A stretch of DNA of 64,000 nt, taken from Stictocephala bisonia. Its lineage: Eukaryota; Arthropoda; Insecta; Hemiptera; Membracidae. The position numbers and the translations under genes were made by a program. Below, one piece after another: positions 1 through 12,609 of the stretch. The stretch covers positions 525,501 through 589,500 of the forward strand of contig JAQJVL010000004.1 of assembly GCA_035578905.1 (NCBI GenBank). The letters are read 5' to 3'. Each line of letters starts with the position of its first letter. The first letter of the stretch is position 1. The notes below the pieces were generated by a model that made no database searches, was not told where the DNA came from, and saw nothing but the letters and a program-made list of their open reading frames with translations.

Positions 1-2027
1 CTCAGCCATTACACGCAAATTAGGCAACTCAGCCATGAAGCTACGTGATTATAACTGACTTAGTAGGATATCGAACAATACCCTACAAGGTGGGCAAGTC
101 AGCCATAACTCGCAAAGTAGGCTACTCAGCCATGAAGCTTCGTGATTATAACTAACAAGGTAGAATATGGAACTATAACTTACAACGTGGGCAACTCAGC
201 CATTACACGCAAAGTAGGCTACTCAGCCATGAAGCTACGTGATTATAACTAACAAGGTAGGATATGGAACTATAACTTACAACGTGAGCAACTCAGCCAT
301 AACTCGCAAATTAGGCAACTCAGCCATGAAGCTACGTGATTATAACTATCAAGGTAGGATATGGAACTATAACTCACAAGGTGGGAAACTCAGCCATTAC
401 ACGCAAATTAGGCAACTCAGCCATGAAGCTACGTGATTATAACTGACTTAGTAGGATATCGAACAATACCCTACAAGGTGGGCAAGTCAGCCATAACTCG
501 CAAAGTAGGCTACTCAGCCATGAAGCTTCGTGATTATAACTAACAAGGTAGAATATGGAACTATAACTTAAAGGTGGGCAACTCAGCCATTACACGCAAA
601 GTAGGCTACTCAGCTATGAAGCTACGTGATTATAACTAACAAGGTAGGATATGGAACTACAACTTACAAGGTGGGCAACTCAACCATAACTCGCAAAGTA
701 GGCTACTCAGCCATGAAGCTACGTGATTATAACTAACAAGGTACGATATCGAACTATAACTTAGTAGTTGGGCAACTCAGCCATAACTCGCAAATTAGGC
801 TACTCAGCTATGAAGCTTCGTGATTATAACTAACAAGGTACGATATGGAACTATAACTTAGTAGTTGGGCAACTCAGCCATAACTCGCAAAGTAGGCTAC
901 TCAGCCATGAAGCTACGTGATTATAACTAACAAGGTAGGATATGGAACTACAACTTACAAGGTGGGCAACTCAACCATAACTCGCAAAGTAGGCTACTCA
1001 GCCATGAAGCTACGTGATTATAACTAACAAGGTAGGATATGGAACTATAACTTACAACGTGGGCAACTCAACCATAACTCGCAAAGTAGGCTACTCAGCC
1101 ATGAAGCTACGTGATTATAACTAACAAGGTAGGATATGGAACTATAACTTACAACGTGGGCAACTCAGCCATAACTCGCAAATTAGGCAACTCAGCTATG
1201 AAGCTACGTGATTATAACTAACAAGTTAGGATATCGAACTATACCCTACAAGGTGGGCAAGTCAGCCATAAATCGCAAAGTAGGCTACTCATCCATGAAG
1301 CTACGCGATTATAACTGACAAGGTAGGATATCGAACTATACCCTACAAGGTGGGCAAGTCAGCCATAACTCGCAAAGTAGGCTACTCAGCCATGAAGCTA
1401 CGTGATTATAACTAACAAGGTAGGATATGGAACTGTAACTTACAACGTGGGCAAGTCAGCCATAACTCGCAAAGTAGGCTACTCATCCGTGAAGCTACGC
1501 GATTATAACTGACAAGGTAGGATATCGAACTATAACTTACAACGTGGGCAAGTCAGCCATATCTCGCAAAGTAGGCTACTCAGCCATGAAGCTACGTGAT
1601 TATAACTAACAAGGTAGGATATGGAACTGTAACTTACAACGTGGGCAACTCAACCATAACTCGCAAAGTAGGCTACTCAGCCATGAAGCTACGCGATTAT
1701 AACTGACAAGGTACGATATCGAACTATAACTTACAACGTGGGCAACTCAGCCAGAACTCGCAAAGTAGGCTACTCATCCGTGAAGCTACGCGATTATAAC
1801 TGACAAGGTAGAATATGGAACTATAACTTACAACGTGGGCAACTCAGCCATTACACGCAAAGTAGGCTTCTCAGCCATGAAGCTACGTGATTATAACTGA
1901 CAAGGTAGGATATCGAACTATAACTTACAACGTGGGCAACTCAGCCATTACACGCAAAGTAGGCTTCTCAGCCATGAAGCTACGTGATTATAACTGACAA
2001 GGTAGTATATTGAACGTGATTATAACC
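1..2027. repeat. 97-bp tandem satellite array, about 21 copies, open at the left window edge
   Basis: Units recur at an exact 97-bp spacing: the motif tcagccat is at 2, 99 and 196, and so on. Each unit carries two related half-motifs, ggcaactcagccat and ggctactcagccatgaag, so the unit probably arose from an older internal duplication. Variants (ataact versus attaca; gatatcg versus gatatgg) alternate in blocks, as expected of unequal exchange. Short open frames inside have no coding character. The array continues beyond base 1. Confidence 0.97.
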
Positions 2028-2096
2028 TTATTAGTTATAATCACGAAACCTCATGGCTGACTAGCCTACCATGCGAGTTATGATTGAGTTGCCCAC
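2013..2096 (-). repeat. Inverted, diverged partial copy of the 97-bp unit closing the array
   Basis: Reading the minus strand from 2096 gives gtgggcaactcaatcataac, then the Tcagccatgagg and cgtgattataac motifs of the satellite unit. With the last forward unit it forms a hairpin of cgtgattataac and gttataatcacg around 2014-2044. The array therefore ends in a head-to-head inversion rather than by simple truncation. Confidence 0.85.
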
Positions 2097-2979
2097 TGGC
2101 AAGCTCAGTGATCACCTAGTTGGTTGTGTACGAGGTTGGTTGGACTAGCAGAAGGTGTTTGAAGAGATAACGGTCAAGAGTCGATAGTTAATTTGGGATC
2201 TATCATGTTTCATGGCGGTAAAGAAAGGGAATACACCTGTGAGAGGAGTAAGGTGATGTGGTAAGGGTGAATGTATGTAACTTACAGGCAGTACGTTGAG
2301 GAGTTTCATAGTCATGTCTACATAAATAGACCTACATAAACTAAACAAAAGGTATGATTTGTAAGGAAGAAGTCACTGTTCATCTACGATTTAGAGAGAC
2401 TGTGTGTAAATACATATCCATTAAAGTAAAGAGGGAAAGGAATTTTTCGGCCTGTTCATGAAAAAATACAATATCTGTCTATATATTATAAATGCGCACA
2501 TCATATTTTGTTTGGGACTTTAAGTCTCAACAGTATTAAGCATTGGGAGATAACAATTAGTTTTTAAAGTGTAAAAATGTCTCACTTTGGCTTAAATAAC
2601 GTTAAACGTTATAAGGTTGTAACAGCTACTGCAAGGTCCTTGAGGCGTTCGTCGTTACATAACTGTTGAAACTCTGTGACAACTGATCCCTAAATGGCCA
2701 ATTAGAGAGCTTGTCAGTTGAAAGGGTATTTGTTTCTTCACCGACTATAATCCTGTTAACATACCATTAAATAAGGTTCTGGCTCTTTCACTGAACACAT
2801 CAGTGCCTTATTTATTAAGTCATTAGTGTTTGATCTCTTTACAAAGATATTTATTTTAAGCTGTATCCAATTCACGAACGACTGGGTTTCTTATTATACA
2901 TCTGTTTTAATAATTGATTTCGTTTTTTACCCACAAATACATTTTAAAGTGATGAAATAAATCCTTACATTCTTACATA
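2097..2979. other. No gene recognised
   Basis: AT-rich sequence with only short open frames and no protein similarity I recognise. I see no tandem structure or RNA gene here. Confidence 0.6.
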
Positions 2980-3415
2980 GAGACGCCGACAAAACGTTGT
3001 TGGTATTTTAAGGCGAATATGAATGGTTATATGAGTGTAGGATGAGTGTAGTCTGGTTACTATCTGAGTTCAACTGTTCCTCAGAAAGGACAATTTATTA
3101 ATAGCCCAACAGCCAGGGCAACTAAGAGACCTACAGCTTTACGTGGAATCCGAACCACATAGTGCTGGTCTGATTTTCAGCTAATTGACAAGCGTGATAC
3201 TCAGTTATCTCCCCCACACAACATCCGCACAATGATTACCACCCAAAATGGACACCCCAGACTTCTCTAGTAGCGTCCACGCCGATAGCAACCATTGAGC
3301 GGACGCCATACCGGTATTAAGAGGACCGAGCATCCAACATATCGCCTACAATCTCCCAAACACTTTATCCCCATGTAGCTGGGTTACAGCACTGTGCCAC
3401 CAGAGACCTAAATAT
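2980..3415 (+). repeat. Dispersed repeat family R1, copy A
   Basis: First of four homologous copies in the window (others at about 7958, 31700 and, inverted, 33330). Shared landmarks in order: gacgccgac head; aaggcgaatatgaatg; gactgttcctcagaaagga; agctttacgtggaatccgaa; tctgattttcagctaattga; tggacac..cagacttctc; gcaaccattgagcggacgcc; and agctgggttacagcact near the end. It has no open frame and no tRNA-like promoter that I can see, so the class (SINE-like or a non-autonomous DNA element) is undetermined. Confidence 0.8.
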
Positions 3416-3615
3416 ACGAGTCTTTAAGTCAACGAATCTCAATGAAATGAAAAATGTCTTTATTCATGTTAGGACTATTTAGTCCTCGCTACCAGTTAAC
3501 TGCAATGTGTTTTTGGTTCAGTAGTAACGAGTCTCAATAGCATTCTTACAATGATTACTTACTAAACCTGATTGTTCATATGAATTGAGGAACAGATTTT
3601 ATTTCAGCTTAAAGC

Positions 3616-5258
3616 CGACCACACACTATTGAGCCGAGGTCCGAACCGAGCACTTATTGACAGCTCATCTGCTCTGTTCACGGCCTTCTCGTAGGAGGAT
3701 GAAGATTCTCGCAGTGCGCATGTGCGAGGAACCAGTTCCATATGTGGAACCTGTTCCATATGTGGAACCTGTTCCTGTCACAGGAACCTATTCCTGTGAC
3801 TTGAAAAATAAACGTTACTACGCAACCTTAGGGTCTTGAGAGTGCACAATTCTTTGAAAATGTTCGTAATAGACACTTTACTTTAGTTAAAGTTAGAACG
3901 GCAGTACCGTGAAGTGATGGGGTAGTGTGACTTTTGGAGTTATATTGTAATCGTTTTCATATTTTCATACATAAGCACTTCACAAACTTTTTATAAGGCA
4001 TATAGGCTGTGCAAGCATAAAGGCCTACAGAAGACTCGGGTATTGTCAATCGACAATATGTTAAATTCATTTTTCCTTCCATAAGATTTGTTTTGAAAAA
4101 GAAATATTTAAACTATTTTAATATTAAATCCATTACTACATACTTAAGGGTTTCCCTAAAAACAACCTATCCAGTTGTGTCTTTACAATAAACATAACTA
4201 TTGACTCTATTGACAAATTAAAATAAACGTATCATCCTATATTTTATTCGTTTTGAGGTACAGTGGAATTCACGTAGCAAGCGCTATGTCGTGAAGATTA
4301 GATCAATTAATTGGTTCGGTATTAGAACGAAATATTCCGGGACAGGCATATAATCTGATGTTTTGAATGTGTTGTTGGTTGGTTCAGTTCCGTTACCGAG
4401 AGAATGGTGAACAGTAACTAAACTGTTTAATTCCTTGTAAGCGTTGTATAAAGTGCAACATTCTCCTCGTCACAGATCTAATGAACAAGTTCCTCGCGCA
4501 TGCGCTTGGCGAGATGTTCATCCTCCAACGAGAAGGCCGTCTCTGTTAGGAGTAACGGGGCAATTTATCAACCCAAGCCGAGCATCGCGGCCGAACCAAA
4601 ACTCTGGGAAAGTACATCGACTACAGATCACGTGCTTTAGTTCATTTTCAAGTGCTGTATCGTAGTATTGTGTTATGTATAGATGTTCTATGGTTTCAAA
4701 ATGTCTACATGGCTAGTTCACAGACAATAGCAGTGACTACATACATTTATCTTCATTTAGTAAGAAGGAAAAGAAAAGAACAGGAAAGATAAATGTTTGC
4801 GGTAAGAAAAATGTTTTGTAATAGTCTAAGTGGTACAATCAATAAGTTTACCCACGTCACCAAAAGAGAACTAAATCCCACAAGAGATGGGCTTTTTAAA
4901 CCCTCGATAAATACTTGTTATCACCTTCAATCCACTCTTACGCTGAATTTATTACAGTTACCAGAGAGTTTTGCCAGATCCCCAACTGAGGCGCTGATGT
5001 TTGGTGTTACGGTAGAATGTTACGAACATTCTACACAACAATCTCTGAGCCGGGCGCCAAGCCGTAAGTTTCCTTTGATACATCCGGGGAAAAACCGGTT
5101 ACTGATGGTTCGGGACTCTGCTCGTCTAAATGCTTGCCACGACGCTCACGTCACACACCACCGTAACGACGCTCGCGTCACACCACCGTAACGACGCTCG
5201 CGTCACACACCACCGTAACGACTCTCGGTTCGGCGCTTGGCTTGGTAGTGTGCGGTGG
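3616..5258. mobile_element. Probable inverted-repeat DNA element of about 1.64 kb
   Basis: The left end near 3616-3654 (accacacactattgagccga, then gtccgaaccgagcac) is matched in inverted orientation by 5221-5258 (ctctcggttcggcgcttggc, then tggtagtgtgcggtgg). A second internal inverted pair lies at 3678-3735 and 4483-4540, around ggccttctcgtaggaggatg. Inside are a short palindromic tandem of ttccatatgtggaacc (about 3735-3775), a perfect hairpin agaatgttacgaacattct near 5013, and three roughly 30-bp GC-rich units (5146-5224, cgtaacgacgctcgcgtcac). An open frame of about 130 codons at 4793-5191 matches nothing I know. Element class and exact ends are uncertain. Confidence 0.55.
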
Positions 5259-5689
5259 TTGTTCGTTACAGGTTGAAAACGATCATTATAATGCTTACAA
5301 TTATACCACATACCAATAAAGCCAACCATATGATCCTTACATATACTACGTGTAACCGTTTTGTTGTCAACGCAACTCCTCCTTTAATTCTTAACCGATT
5401 GAAACGATCGAGGGGTCAACAGACATCGAGGGGGTTGTACTTGTGCGATAAGTTCTTCGAATTTATCACCCTGAAGGGCATGGGGAAGCTCTCAAAGTTC
5501 GTTGAGATTTATAAGAATCGAAAAGTAACACATGTTCAAATGTAAATAATAATTTACAACAAGTTTTAACGCCTGTTTAATTGTAAACAATGGTGTTTGT
5601 AATATTGATGAGGTTAGGTCTTTTTCATAATGTTAAACCAAGAAAGGTTTTAGGCACAGTTTAAATGGTAATCTAATGCTGTTATTTCA
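5259..5689. other. No gene recognised
   Basis: AT-rich sequence. A 96-codon open frame (5255-5545) has no recognisable domain and no supporting signals. Confidence 0.5.
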
Positions 5690-5969
5690 TTTATCTAGTT
5701 AATATTTACCTGTTAAACAAAAACAAATGATATAAACACGTTTGAAATAGACAAAGTAATATCATTGGGTGTTTATGATAATAAATAGGTAGCAAAGCAA
5801 TTAATGTGAGTGAGATACTGTAAATAAATGTAATATTGTGATTTTACGTTATACAGTTAACCTACTATTATTTGTAGTCATTAGTCACTAGCCGAGGCCG
5901 AAGGCCGAGGTGTAACGAGCGCAGCGAGTGACGTGGTTGGCACGCGTAGCGTGCAGGGGTGTCCCCTAG
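5690..5969 (+). mobile_element. Helitron/Helentron-like non-autonomous element, copy 1 (3' end well defined)
   Basis: The right end carries a run of small hairpins: ggccgaaggcc (about 5896), gcacgc-gta-gcgtgc (5940-5954) and aggggtgtcccct (5955-5967). It closes with CTAG at 5966-5969, followed by T. A hairpin close to CTRR followed by T is the classical Helitron 3' terminus. Copies at 33824-34128 and, inverted, 50511-50790 share the same end and about 200 bp of AT-rich interior (gtgagatactgtaaat..attttac..cagtt..cctac). The left boundary here is only approximate. There is no coding capacity, so mobilisation would need enzymes supplied elsewhere. Confidence 0.7.
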
Positions 5970-7957
5970 TGGTGTATAATAAATTAACTAAATACACCAA
6001 ACATTGTCTACCTTGAGCTCGGCCAGACGATAATCTGTGGTTGGAGATATCAGTTCCAAGAATCTTGTAGGGGATTACAACCACAAAGTGGCCGATCAGT
6101 ATCTGCGTGAGGTTTGAATGAATCCCATCAACAGGATGTAGGAAGCAAGGAAGCGGTGATAAGGAAGGCCTGTTATGTGATTGTAATCGGTCGGAAACAA
6201 CAGCGACGGAGTATCATCCTGTTAATGATCTTGAACAGTCCAGTGCCACTGCCAGGTATGTACAAACTCAAACGGCCAGGGGTTTGGTTGATTTTTTGGG
6301 TGTCGAAGCGGAATGCAGATTGTTTTATGCTAGGTTAAATCACCTCAATAACAACACATTGATGGTTATTAAAAATTAAAAATTGTCTCTTCGAACTTTA
6401 GAAGATAGTAAATATTTAATTTTTGACACCAACCAACTAAATAATTTTGTGTTTAAAAACATTAAATGCATTCCATAAAGTTTCATAAGTCAAATAAACA
6501 GAGTAATGTAGAAACTGTTATCAATGGTATCATCAGGAACATTTTTATAACGCCGCCCATTTAGAGAACATTTCTTATCAACATACACTAAAATCCACTC
6601 AGTGACTGTTTACGTCATGTTTTACTTACGCAAGTTGAATTTGTTTCATGAAAATAAATAAATAATGATTTACTATTCCTTCAAATATTTTAAAACATAC
6701 CATAAAGATAGTTGAAATTCAGGAATATAACTAACCACGTTTAAAGCAATAGTTCCAGGTGAAATATATACAAAAATAATTAATAAACAATTAAAACTGT
6801 TGAGTCCAACTATAATTAAAATAAATCATTCCTCATGTCTTTGGTGTTTGACAATAAAACAGAGCTAGATCAGAGATTTAGTTTTACTACTAACAAAACT
6901 TTTTTTACATCTAAAAAGCATTACAATATAAGAAAACTACATGTTCTTGACAAACTGGAAAAGAAAAAAAACTGTTAACTTATTTAAAAATATTTGCTGC
7001 TTTAATACTAGTAGAATTGGTCAAAGCAATGTTTTGTAGTTATTTGCTCAAAACTAACTTAAAACCTAGATAAAAGAAGGAATACAAGAGACAGAAATGA
7101 TATAATATAGATAAAATAACATAGTAAATAAATATAAAATATTGAATATCAGTTTTTAAAATGTAGAATGAATTTAATTATAATATATGTATCAATTCAA
7201 AACTCTAAGTTTTGTTTTGTAAATAACAATGGTTTCAATTCCAAGCAAAAAGTCCTTCGTTATTGAACATTTTAATTCAAATTGGTAATTTATTGAAACA
7301 TTTAGGGCTAGTGTTTCAAAATTTGAAAAAAAACATTGCTTAAAATTAGTTTGATTGCTTTAGGTAACCTACATACTTTTGGATAGTTGCTTCTTGTGCT
7401 GTGTAGAAGTTTATTGGTACCAGAAGTTATACTTCTAAAGTAAAATAGTTTTAGTACTTTAAAGTTAATACGTCCGATCAAAGAATATGTTTCAAGTTCG
7501 TATGAGTTGAAGTTTATAAATAAATCATAAAATTATAAATTTAAACACTATAAATCACTCACCAATAAGTCTGCCTGGCAGTATTTATTCAGATTCGTAA
7601 ATACTATTTTTAAACATTACTAATTATGTGTTTAAAAAAGGAATGTGAATTATTGATTATTAAATTGTTAATACCGTTAGACCAAGTTCTCAAAATATTT
7701 TAATTTTTAATGTCGGCAGCGTGAATGATGAAATGGTGTTCTGAGCGTCTTATGATATCAGAGATGTGGACGTAAAAGCGATCCCTACTAAAATTCAGTT
7801 ATATTTTCAACCAGCTGTATCCTAATAGTAAGCGTTTATAGCAACAATATGCTTCAAAATTAGTTGACATATTTTGTGTACATATATGTCATATATGTAA
7901 CATTTGTGTACAGCTGTTTTGTGTACATATACACTGTATTACTATTCTTAGATATGA
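5970..7957. other. Gene-free AT-rich stretch
   Basis: About 2 kb with no convincing coding region. The short open frame at 6114-6338 has no recognisable domain. Low-complexity A/T runs dominate from about 6400 to 7700. Confidence 0.6.
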
Positions 7958-8356
7958 TACGCCGACACAATAAAGGCGAATGTGAATGATTGAATGAATG
8001 TAGGATGAATGTGGATGACATTTGTAGTCTACTTCGACTGTTCCTTAAGAAGAACCGTTTAATTTTTTTAACCAAATAACCAGTGAACTAAGGATCTACA
8101 GCTTTACGTGGAATCCGAATTAGGTAGTGTTGGTCTGATTGTCAGCTAATTGACAAGACTGATACTCAGTACTCTCCCTGACTACCACCTAACATTTACA
8201 ATTCAGACTTCTGTAGTGGTCTCCACGTCAATGGCAACCATTGAGTGGACGCCATGTCAGTATTAAGAGGACCAAGCATAGAGCATATCGCCTACAATCT
8301 CAACAATACTTTGTCCTCAAGTAGCTGGGTTACAGCACTACGCTACTACCCACAAC
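7958..8356 (+). repeat. Dispersed repeat family R1, copy B
   Basis: Aligns along its length with 2980-3415: acgccgacac head, aaggcgaatgtgaatg, cgactgttcc, agctttacgtggaatccgaa, cagctaattgacaag, ccattgagtggacgccatg, agctgggttacagcact. It has several small deletions. It is non-coding. Confidence 0.8.
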
Positions 8357-8736
8357 GCAAAGCGGCAATGCTATTGTGATATATTTACTTTTCAATATTG
8401 TTTTTATATTGAATTAATTAACTTAAATTTTAAATAATAAGTCTACTTTTATATTACAAATTTAATAACAAATTCGCTCAGACATTTTTTGCAATAGTTT
8501 CAATTATATAAATATTCAGCTACTTTATTGTTTTTGTAGCTTTGACAATAAGTTTTTCTCACACTATTCGAACCATCATATGCTGGTTGCTATTCAACAC
8601 ATTGTTTTCCTTTATTTTAGTTATTTTCGTGGCTAATTAAACGGATTTTCCTCATTTAAAGTGATAAATACAGTACACATTGTTACCACCACTAAGGTAG
8701 AACGGTCAAAGTACACTGCGTACGTTCATTATGCAT
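8357..8736. other. No gene recognised
   Basis: AT-rich spacer between R1 copy B and the 33-bp minisatellite. Nothing recognisable. Confidence 0.6.
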
Positions 8737-9060
8737 CATTAAGACTCCGATCGTAGAGATATGGAGTGAATGAGTGTACTCACTGTAATGAAGTGAAGAT
8801 GAACGAGTGTACTCACTGTAATGAAGTGAAGATGAACGAGTGTACTCACTGTAATGAAGTGAAGATGAACGAGTGTACTCACTGTAATGAAGTGAAGATG
8901 AACGAGTGTACTCACTGTAATGAAGTGAAGATGAACGAGTGTACTCACTGTAATGAAGTGAAGATGAACGAGTGTACTCACTGTAATGAAGTGAAGATGA
9001 ACGAGTGTACTCACTTTAATGAAGTGAAGATGAACGAGTATACTCACTGTTACAAAGGTT
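8737..9060. repeat. 33-bp minisatellite, about 9 copies, headed by a fragment of repeat family R1
   Basis: The unit is atgaacgagtgtactcactg followed by taatgaagtgaag, nearly identical from copy to copy. Just before it (8740-8765) is gactccgatcgtagagatat, the head of the R1 family (compare gacgtcgatcgtagagag at 31703), and R1 copy C itself contains gatgaacgagtgtagta near 31760. The minisatellite therefore looks like an amplified piece of an R1 head. Because 33 is a multiple of three, frames on both strands stay open (an 11-residue repeat); I do not regard these as genes. Confidence 0.93.
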
Positions 9061-9238
9061 AAAGTACTTTGAAACGTCGTTTATTGTTAATTAACCTAAA
9101 CGTTATGTTCTAAAGATTAAATATAAAACCTAGCAATAAATAACAAAACATTATCTGTAGCGTAAATATACCAATACACTGTGTTTGTTAGTAAACCAGT
9201 AATTTACTGTTCGTTTTCAATAAAAAAAAACTATTATA

Positions 9239-9492
9239 TTACTAACAAATTCTAGGTATTCGGGGTTCGACCGCGTCATTAGGCTATGTACAAACATTGC
9301 CGACGTTTCGGCCACATTACAATAAGCCATTGTCAGGGCGAGACGATCACTGTATCACAGAACTCGAATCTGTGATACAGTGATCGTCTCGCCCTGAAGA
9401 CGGCTTACTGTAATGTGGCCTAAACGTCGGTAATGTTTGTACATGGCCCAGTGACGCGGTCGAACCCCGAAGACCTAGAATTTGTTAGTGAT
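9239..9492. mobile_element. Near-perfect 254-bp foldback (palindromic) element
   Basis: Left arm 9239-9360 and right arm 9370-9491 are inverted copies around a 9-base centre (aactcgaat). The arms begin ctaacaaattctagg and run through ggggttcgaccgcgtca, caaacattrccgacgttt, and gggcgagacgatcactgtat. A handful of mismatches separates the arms. Each arm contains a strand pair of the form CTGA-NNA, short stem, GAAA/TAAA (minus strand 9336-9306, plus strand 9394-9424); see the findings. There is no coding capacity. The element is probably a MITE or foldback derivative. Confidence 0.88.
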
Positions 9493-10182
9493 AGTGACGA
9501 CCGTCGAAGCCTATCCATGAAGAAAACCATTAAATTAATAGTTTTATGAAATATTCTCTCATAATCCGTTAACCTGATCCTGATATTCTAATGTGATTTG
9601 TATTAAAGATATTTTAATAATTAATTTTTAATTTTTTTAGTAGTTCATGAAGACGATATTAATGGATATAATGTGTATTTATTTTGTGAGTAATAAGTCT
9701 ATTAATTGATGTGTATCTATAATGTATCACCTATATTATTTGTTACATATAGTTTAATAATCCTATTGTGCTATAATGATGTTTACTATACCACAATAAT
9801 GTGCACTGCACTATCACAATATGTTAGATAGTAGATAGGACACGTTTAGCTAACTACTTAGTTAATAGATGTACCAACAATATGACACAATTAGCTGACT
9901 ATTTTTCGTCAGTAAATAAGTTTATATCATTGACAGTTTTTCAAGTGAAACAATGTTGCAGAAAATTATGAATTTATATAGTTCCTACGTAAAAAGTTGA
10001 ATTTTTCTTCGTTTACTGTTCACAGTTACTACTTTACTGATATTTACACACAATCCCATATACAGTTCAAATTTAAATTGTTAACTGTTTTACAGCTTAC
10101 TAACTTTTATTTAGATCTCTACACCCTGTAGTATTTTTTTATTGACAAGACACTCAGTGAATACTTTTATTATTTAATCACA
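9493..10182. other. No gene recognised
   Basis: AT-rich spacer with no repeat or coding signal that I can identify. Confidence 0.6.
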
Positions 10183-11495
10183 ATGGTCTTGTATAATGGA
10201 ACACTGATCTTGTATAATGGAACATTGGTCTTGTATAATAGAACACTGGTCTTGTATAATGGAACGCTGATTTTGTATAATGGAATACTGGTCTTGTATA
10301 AAGGAACACATGTCTTGTATAATGGAACACTAGTCTTGTATAATGGAACACTAGTTTTGTATAATGGAACACTGGTCTTGTATAATGGAACACAGGTCTT
10401 GTATAATGGAACACTAGTCTTGTATAATGGAACACTTGTCTTGTATAATGGAACGCTGATTTTGTATAATGGAACACTGGTCTTGTATAAAGGAACACAG
10501 GTCTTGTATAATGGAACACTAGTTTTTTTATAATGGAACACTGGTACTGTATAATGGAACACTGGTCTTGTATAATTGAACACTGGTCTTGTATAATGGA
10601 ACACTAGTCTTGTATAATGGAACACTGATTTTGTATAATGGAACACTGGTCTTGTATAATGGAACACAGGTCTTGTATAATGGAACACTAGTCTTGTATA
10701 ATGGAACACTTGTCTTGTATAATGGAACGCTGATTTTGTATAATGGAACACTGGTCTTGTATAATGGAACACAGGTCTTGTATAATGGAACACTAGTTTT
10801 TTATAATGGAACACTGGTACTGTATAATGGAACACTGGTCTTGTATAATTGAACACTGGTCTTGTATAATGGAACACTAGTCTTGTATAATGGAACACTG
10901 ATTTTGTATAATGGAACACTGGTATTGTATAATGGAACACTGGTCTTGTATACTGGAACACTGATTTTGTATTATGGAACACTGGTATTGTATAATGGAA
11001 CACTGGTCTTGTATAATGGAACACTGATTTTGTATGATGGAACACTGGTCTTGTATAATGGAACACTGGTCTTGTATAATAGAACACTAGTCTTGTATAA
11101 TGGAACACTGATCTTGTATAATGAAACACTGATCTTGTTTAATGGAACACTGGTCTTGTATAATGGAACACTAGTCTTGTATAATGGAACACATGTCTTG
11201 TATAATGGAACACTAGTCTTGTATAATGGAACACTGGTCTTGTATAATGGAACGCTGATTTTGTATAATGGAACACTGGTCTTGTATAATGGAACACAGG
11301 TCTTGTATAATGGAAAACTAGTTTTGTATAATGGAACACTGGTCTTGTATAATGGAACACTAGTCTTGTATAATGGAACACTGGTATTGTATAATGGAAC
11401 GCTGATTTTGTATAATGGAACACTGGTCTTGTATAATGGAACACTAGTCTTGTATAATGGAACACTGATTTTGTATAATGGAACACTGGTGTTGG
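10183..11495. repeat. 21-bp minisatellite, about 62 copies
   Basis: The unit is cttgtataatggaacactgg plus t, with recurrent variants (gctgattt, acaggt, actagt) arranged in repeated blocks. For example, the order of variants around 10430-10530 recurs near 10700-10800, so multi-unit segments have duplicated. The period is a multiple of three and most units lack stops. Several frames on both strands therefore stay open for hundreds of codons, reading LYNGTLV on one strand and FHYTRPV on the other. These are by-products of the repeat. Confidence 0.97.
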
Positions 11496-12609
11496 AAATC
11501 GTTTAAATAATCTTAAAAATTGAACATGACTTATTAATTGTATAAAACTACTTGAAGTTCCAATATCACTTTGAAGTCAATATACAGAAAATTGGATATT
11601 ACAGTTATCAATCGAAATAGGATTAAATCTTAGTAAAATAAAAACTGTATTAAAACTCATTTAGGGCATTCTTAAGAGTACTGTATCAAATACATTCATT
11701 TGATATAAACACTCCAAAATTATCTAAAAACTTTGCTAAATTTGCCTGATTTGTATTCAAATAAATTTTAAGAAGTACAGATAAAAGTCATATTACCACG
11801 ATAAGTAAATCTATATTCTATAAGTTTTTCAAGCTTTGGAAGTTATGTGAGCGATAAAACGTTATTTAAATTACAATTAGTAATTTAAAATATTTGTATA
11901 TTTTGGAATAAACTACACAAAATAAACTAATTACATTTAATATCAAATTAGTAAATGTAATGGTTTTTTAAGCTAGACGAGTTTAAATTAAAAATATAAT
12001 ACTAAAAGAAAAACTGTAAAAGACCTTCAGACATTTCTTTGTTTGATGGAACCCACAGTCTATCTGACCACAGAACCTCGCCTGCAAGGTGGTGTGTCTC
12101 GGTGCCCGCATGTGGTCGTCGGTCGGCTCTCCACTGAGTATTTGTACTTGGTTAGTTTGTCCTTGATTATTGAGCATTACTAATTTACTAGTGTTATATA
12201 TAACCAATTGTTAATAGATAAGAATTAAATCTTTCAAAAAGATATTTTTAAATCATAACTTTAAATTTATATTGTGCAAAAAATGTTTTTAAAAGTTTTT
12301 ACCGACGCAGCTAATTTCTAAAGCAGAAATATTTAAATAAAGACACGACATTTCCAGTCACATTTTTATCTTCAACGCTTTTACACTAATTTTTACATAA
12401 ATAACTAAAATGTATGATTAATAATTCCAACGTTAAAATCAAGGACATGCCCTAAGAACCGTAATAACTAGTATGTGTGTTATTCCAAACTACTTTTTTA
12501 ACAAATTAGTCTGAAAAGATAAAACATTTGGATATGATATTAAAATCTCAGGTATTACTTGCAATCAATTATATTATTATACTGTGCGTGCTAGAAAGGT
12601 ATTGAATGA
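11496..12609. other. No gene recognised
   Basis: AT-rich. A 74-codon open frame on the minus strand (11983-12207) has no recognisable domain. The patch at 12050-12130 is slightly GC-richer but unidentified. Confidence 0.55.

Noticed and set aside
4793..5191. 132-codon open frame as a possible gene
   Set aside because: No recognisable domain. It lies inside an inverted-repeat element and runs into small GC-rich tandem units. I cannot support it.
10170..11506. Open frames of up to 319 codons reading FHYTRPV or LYNGTLV repeats
   Set aside because: They follow purely from a 21-bp repeat with no stop in several frames on both strands. There is no start context, splice signal or non-repeat coding sequence.
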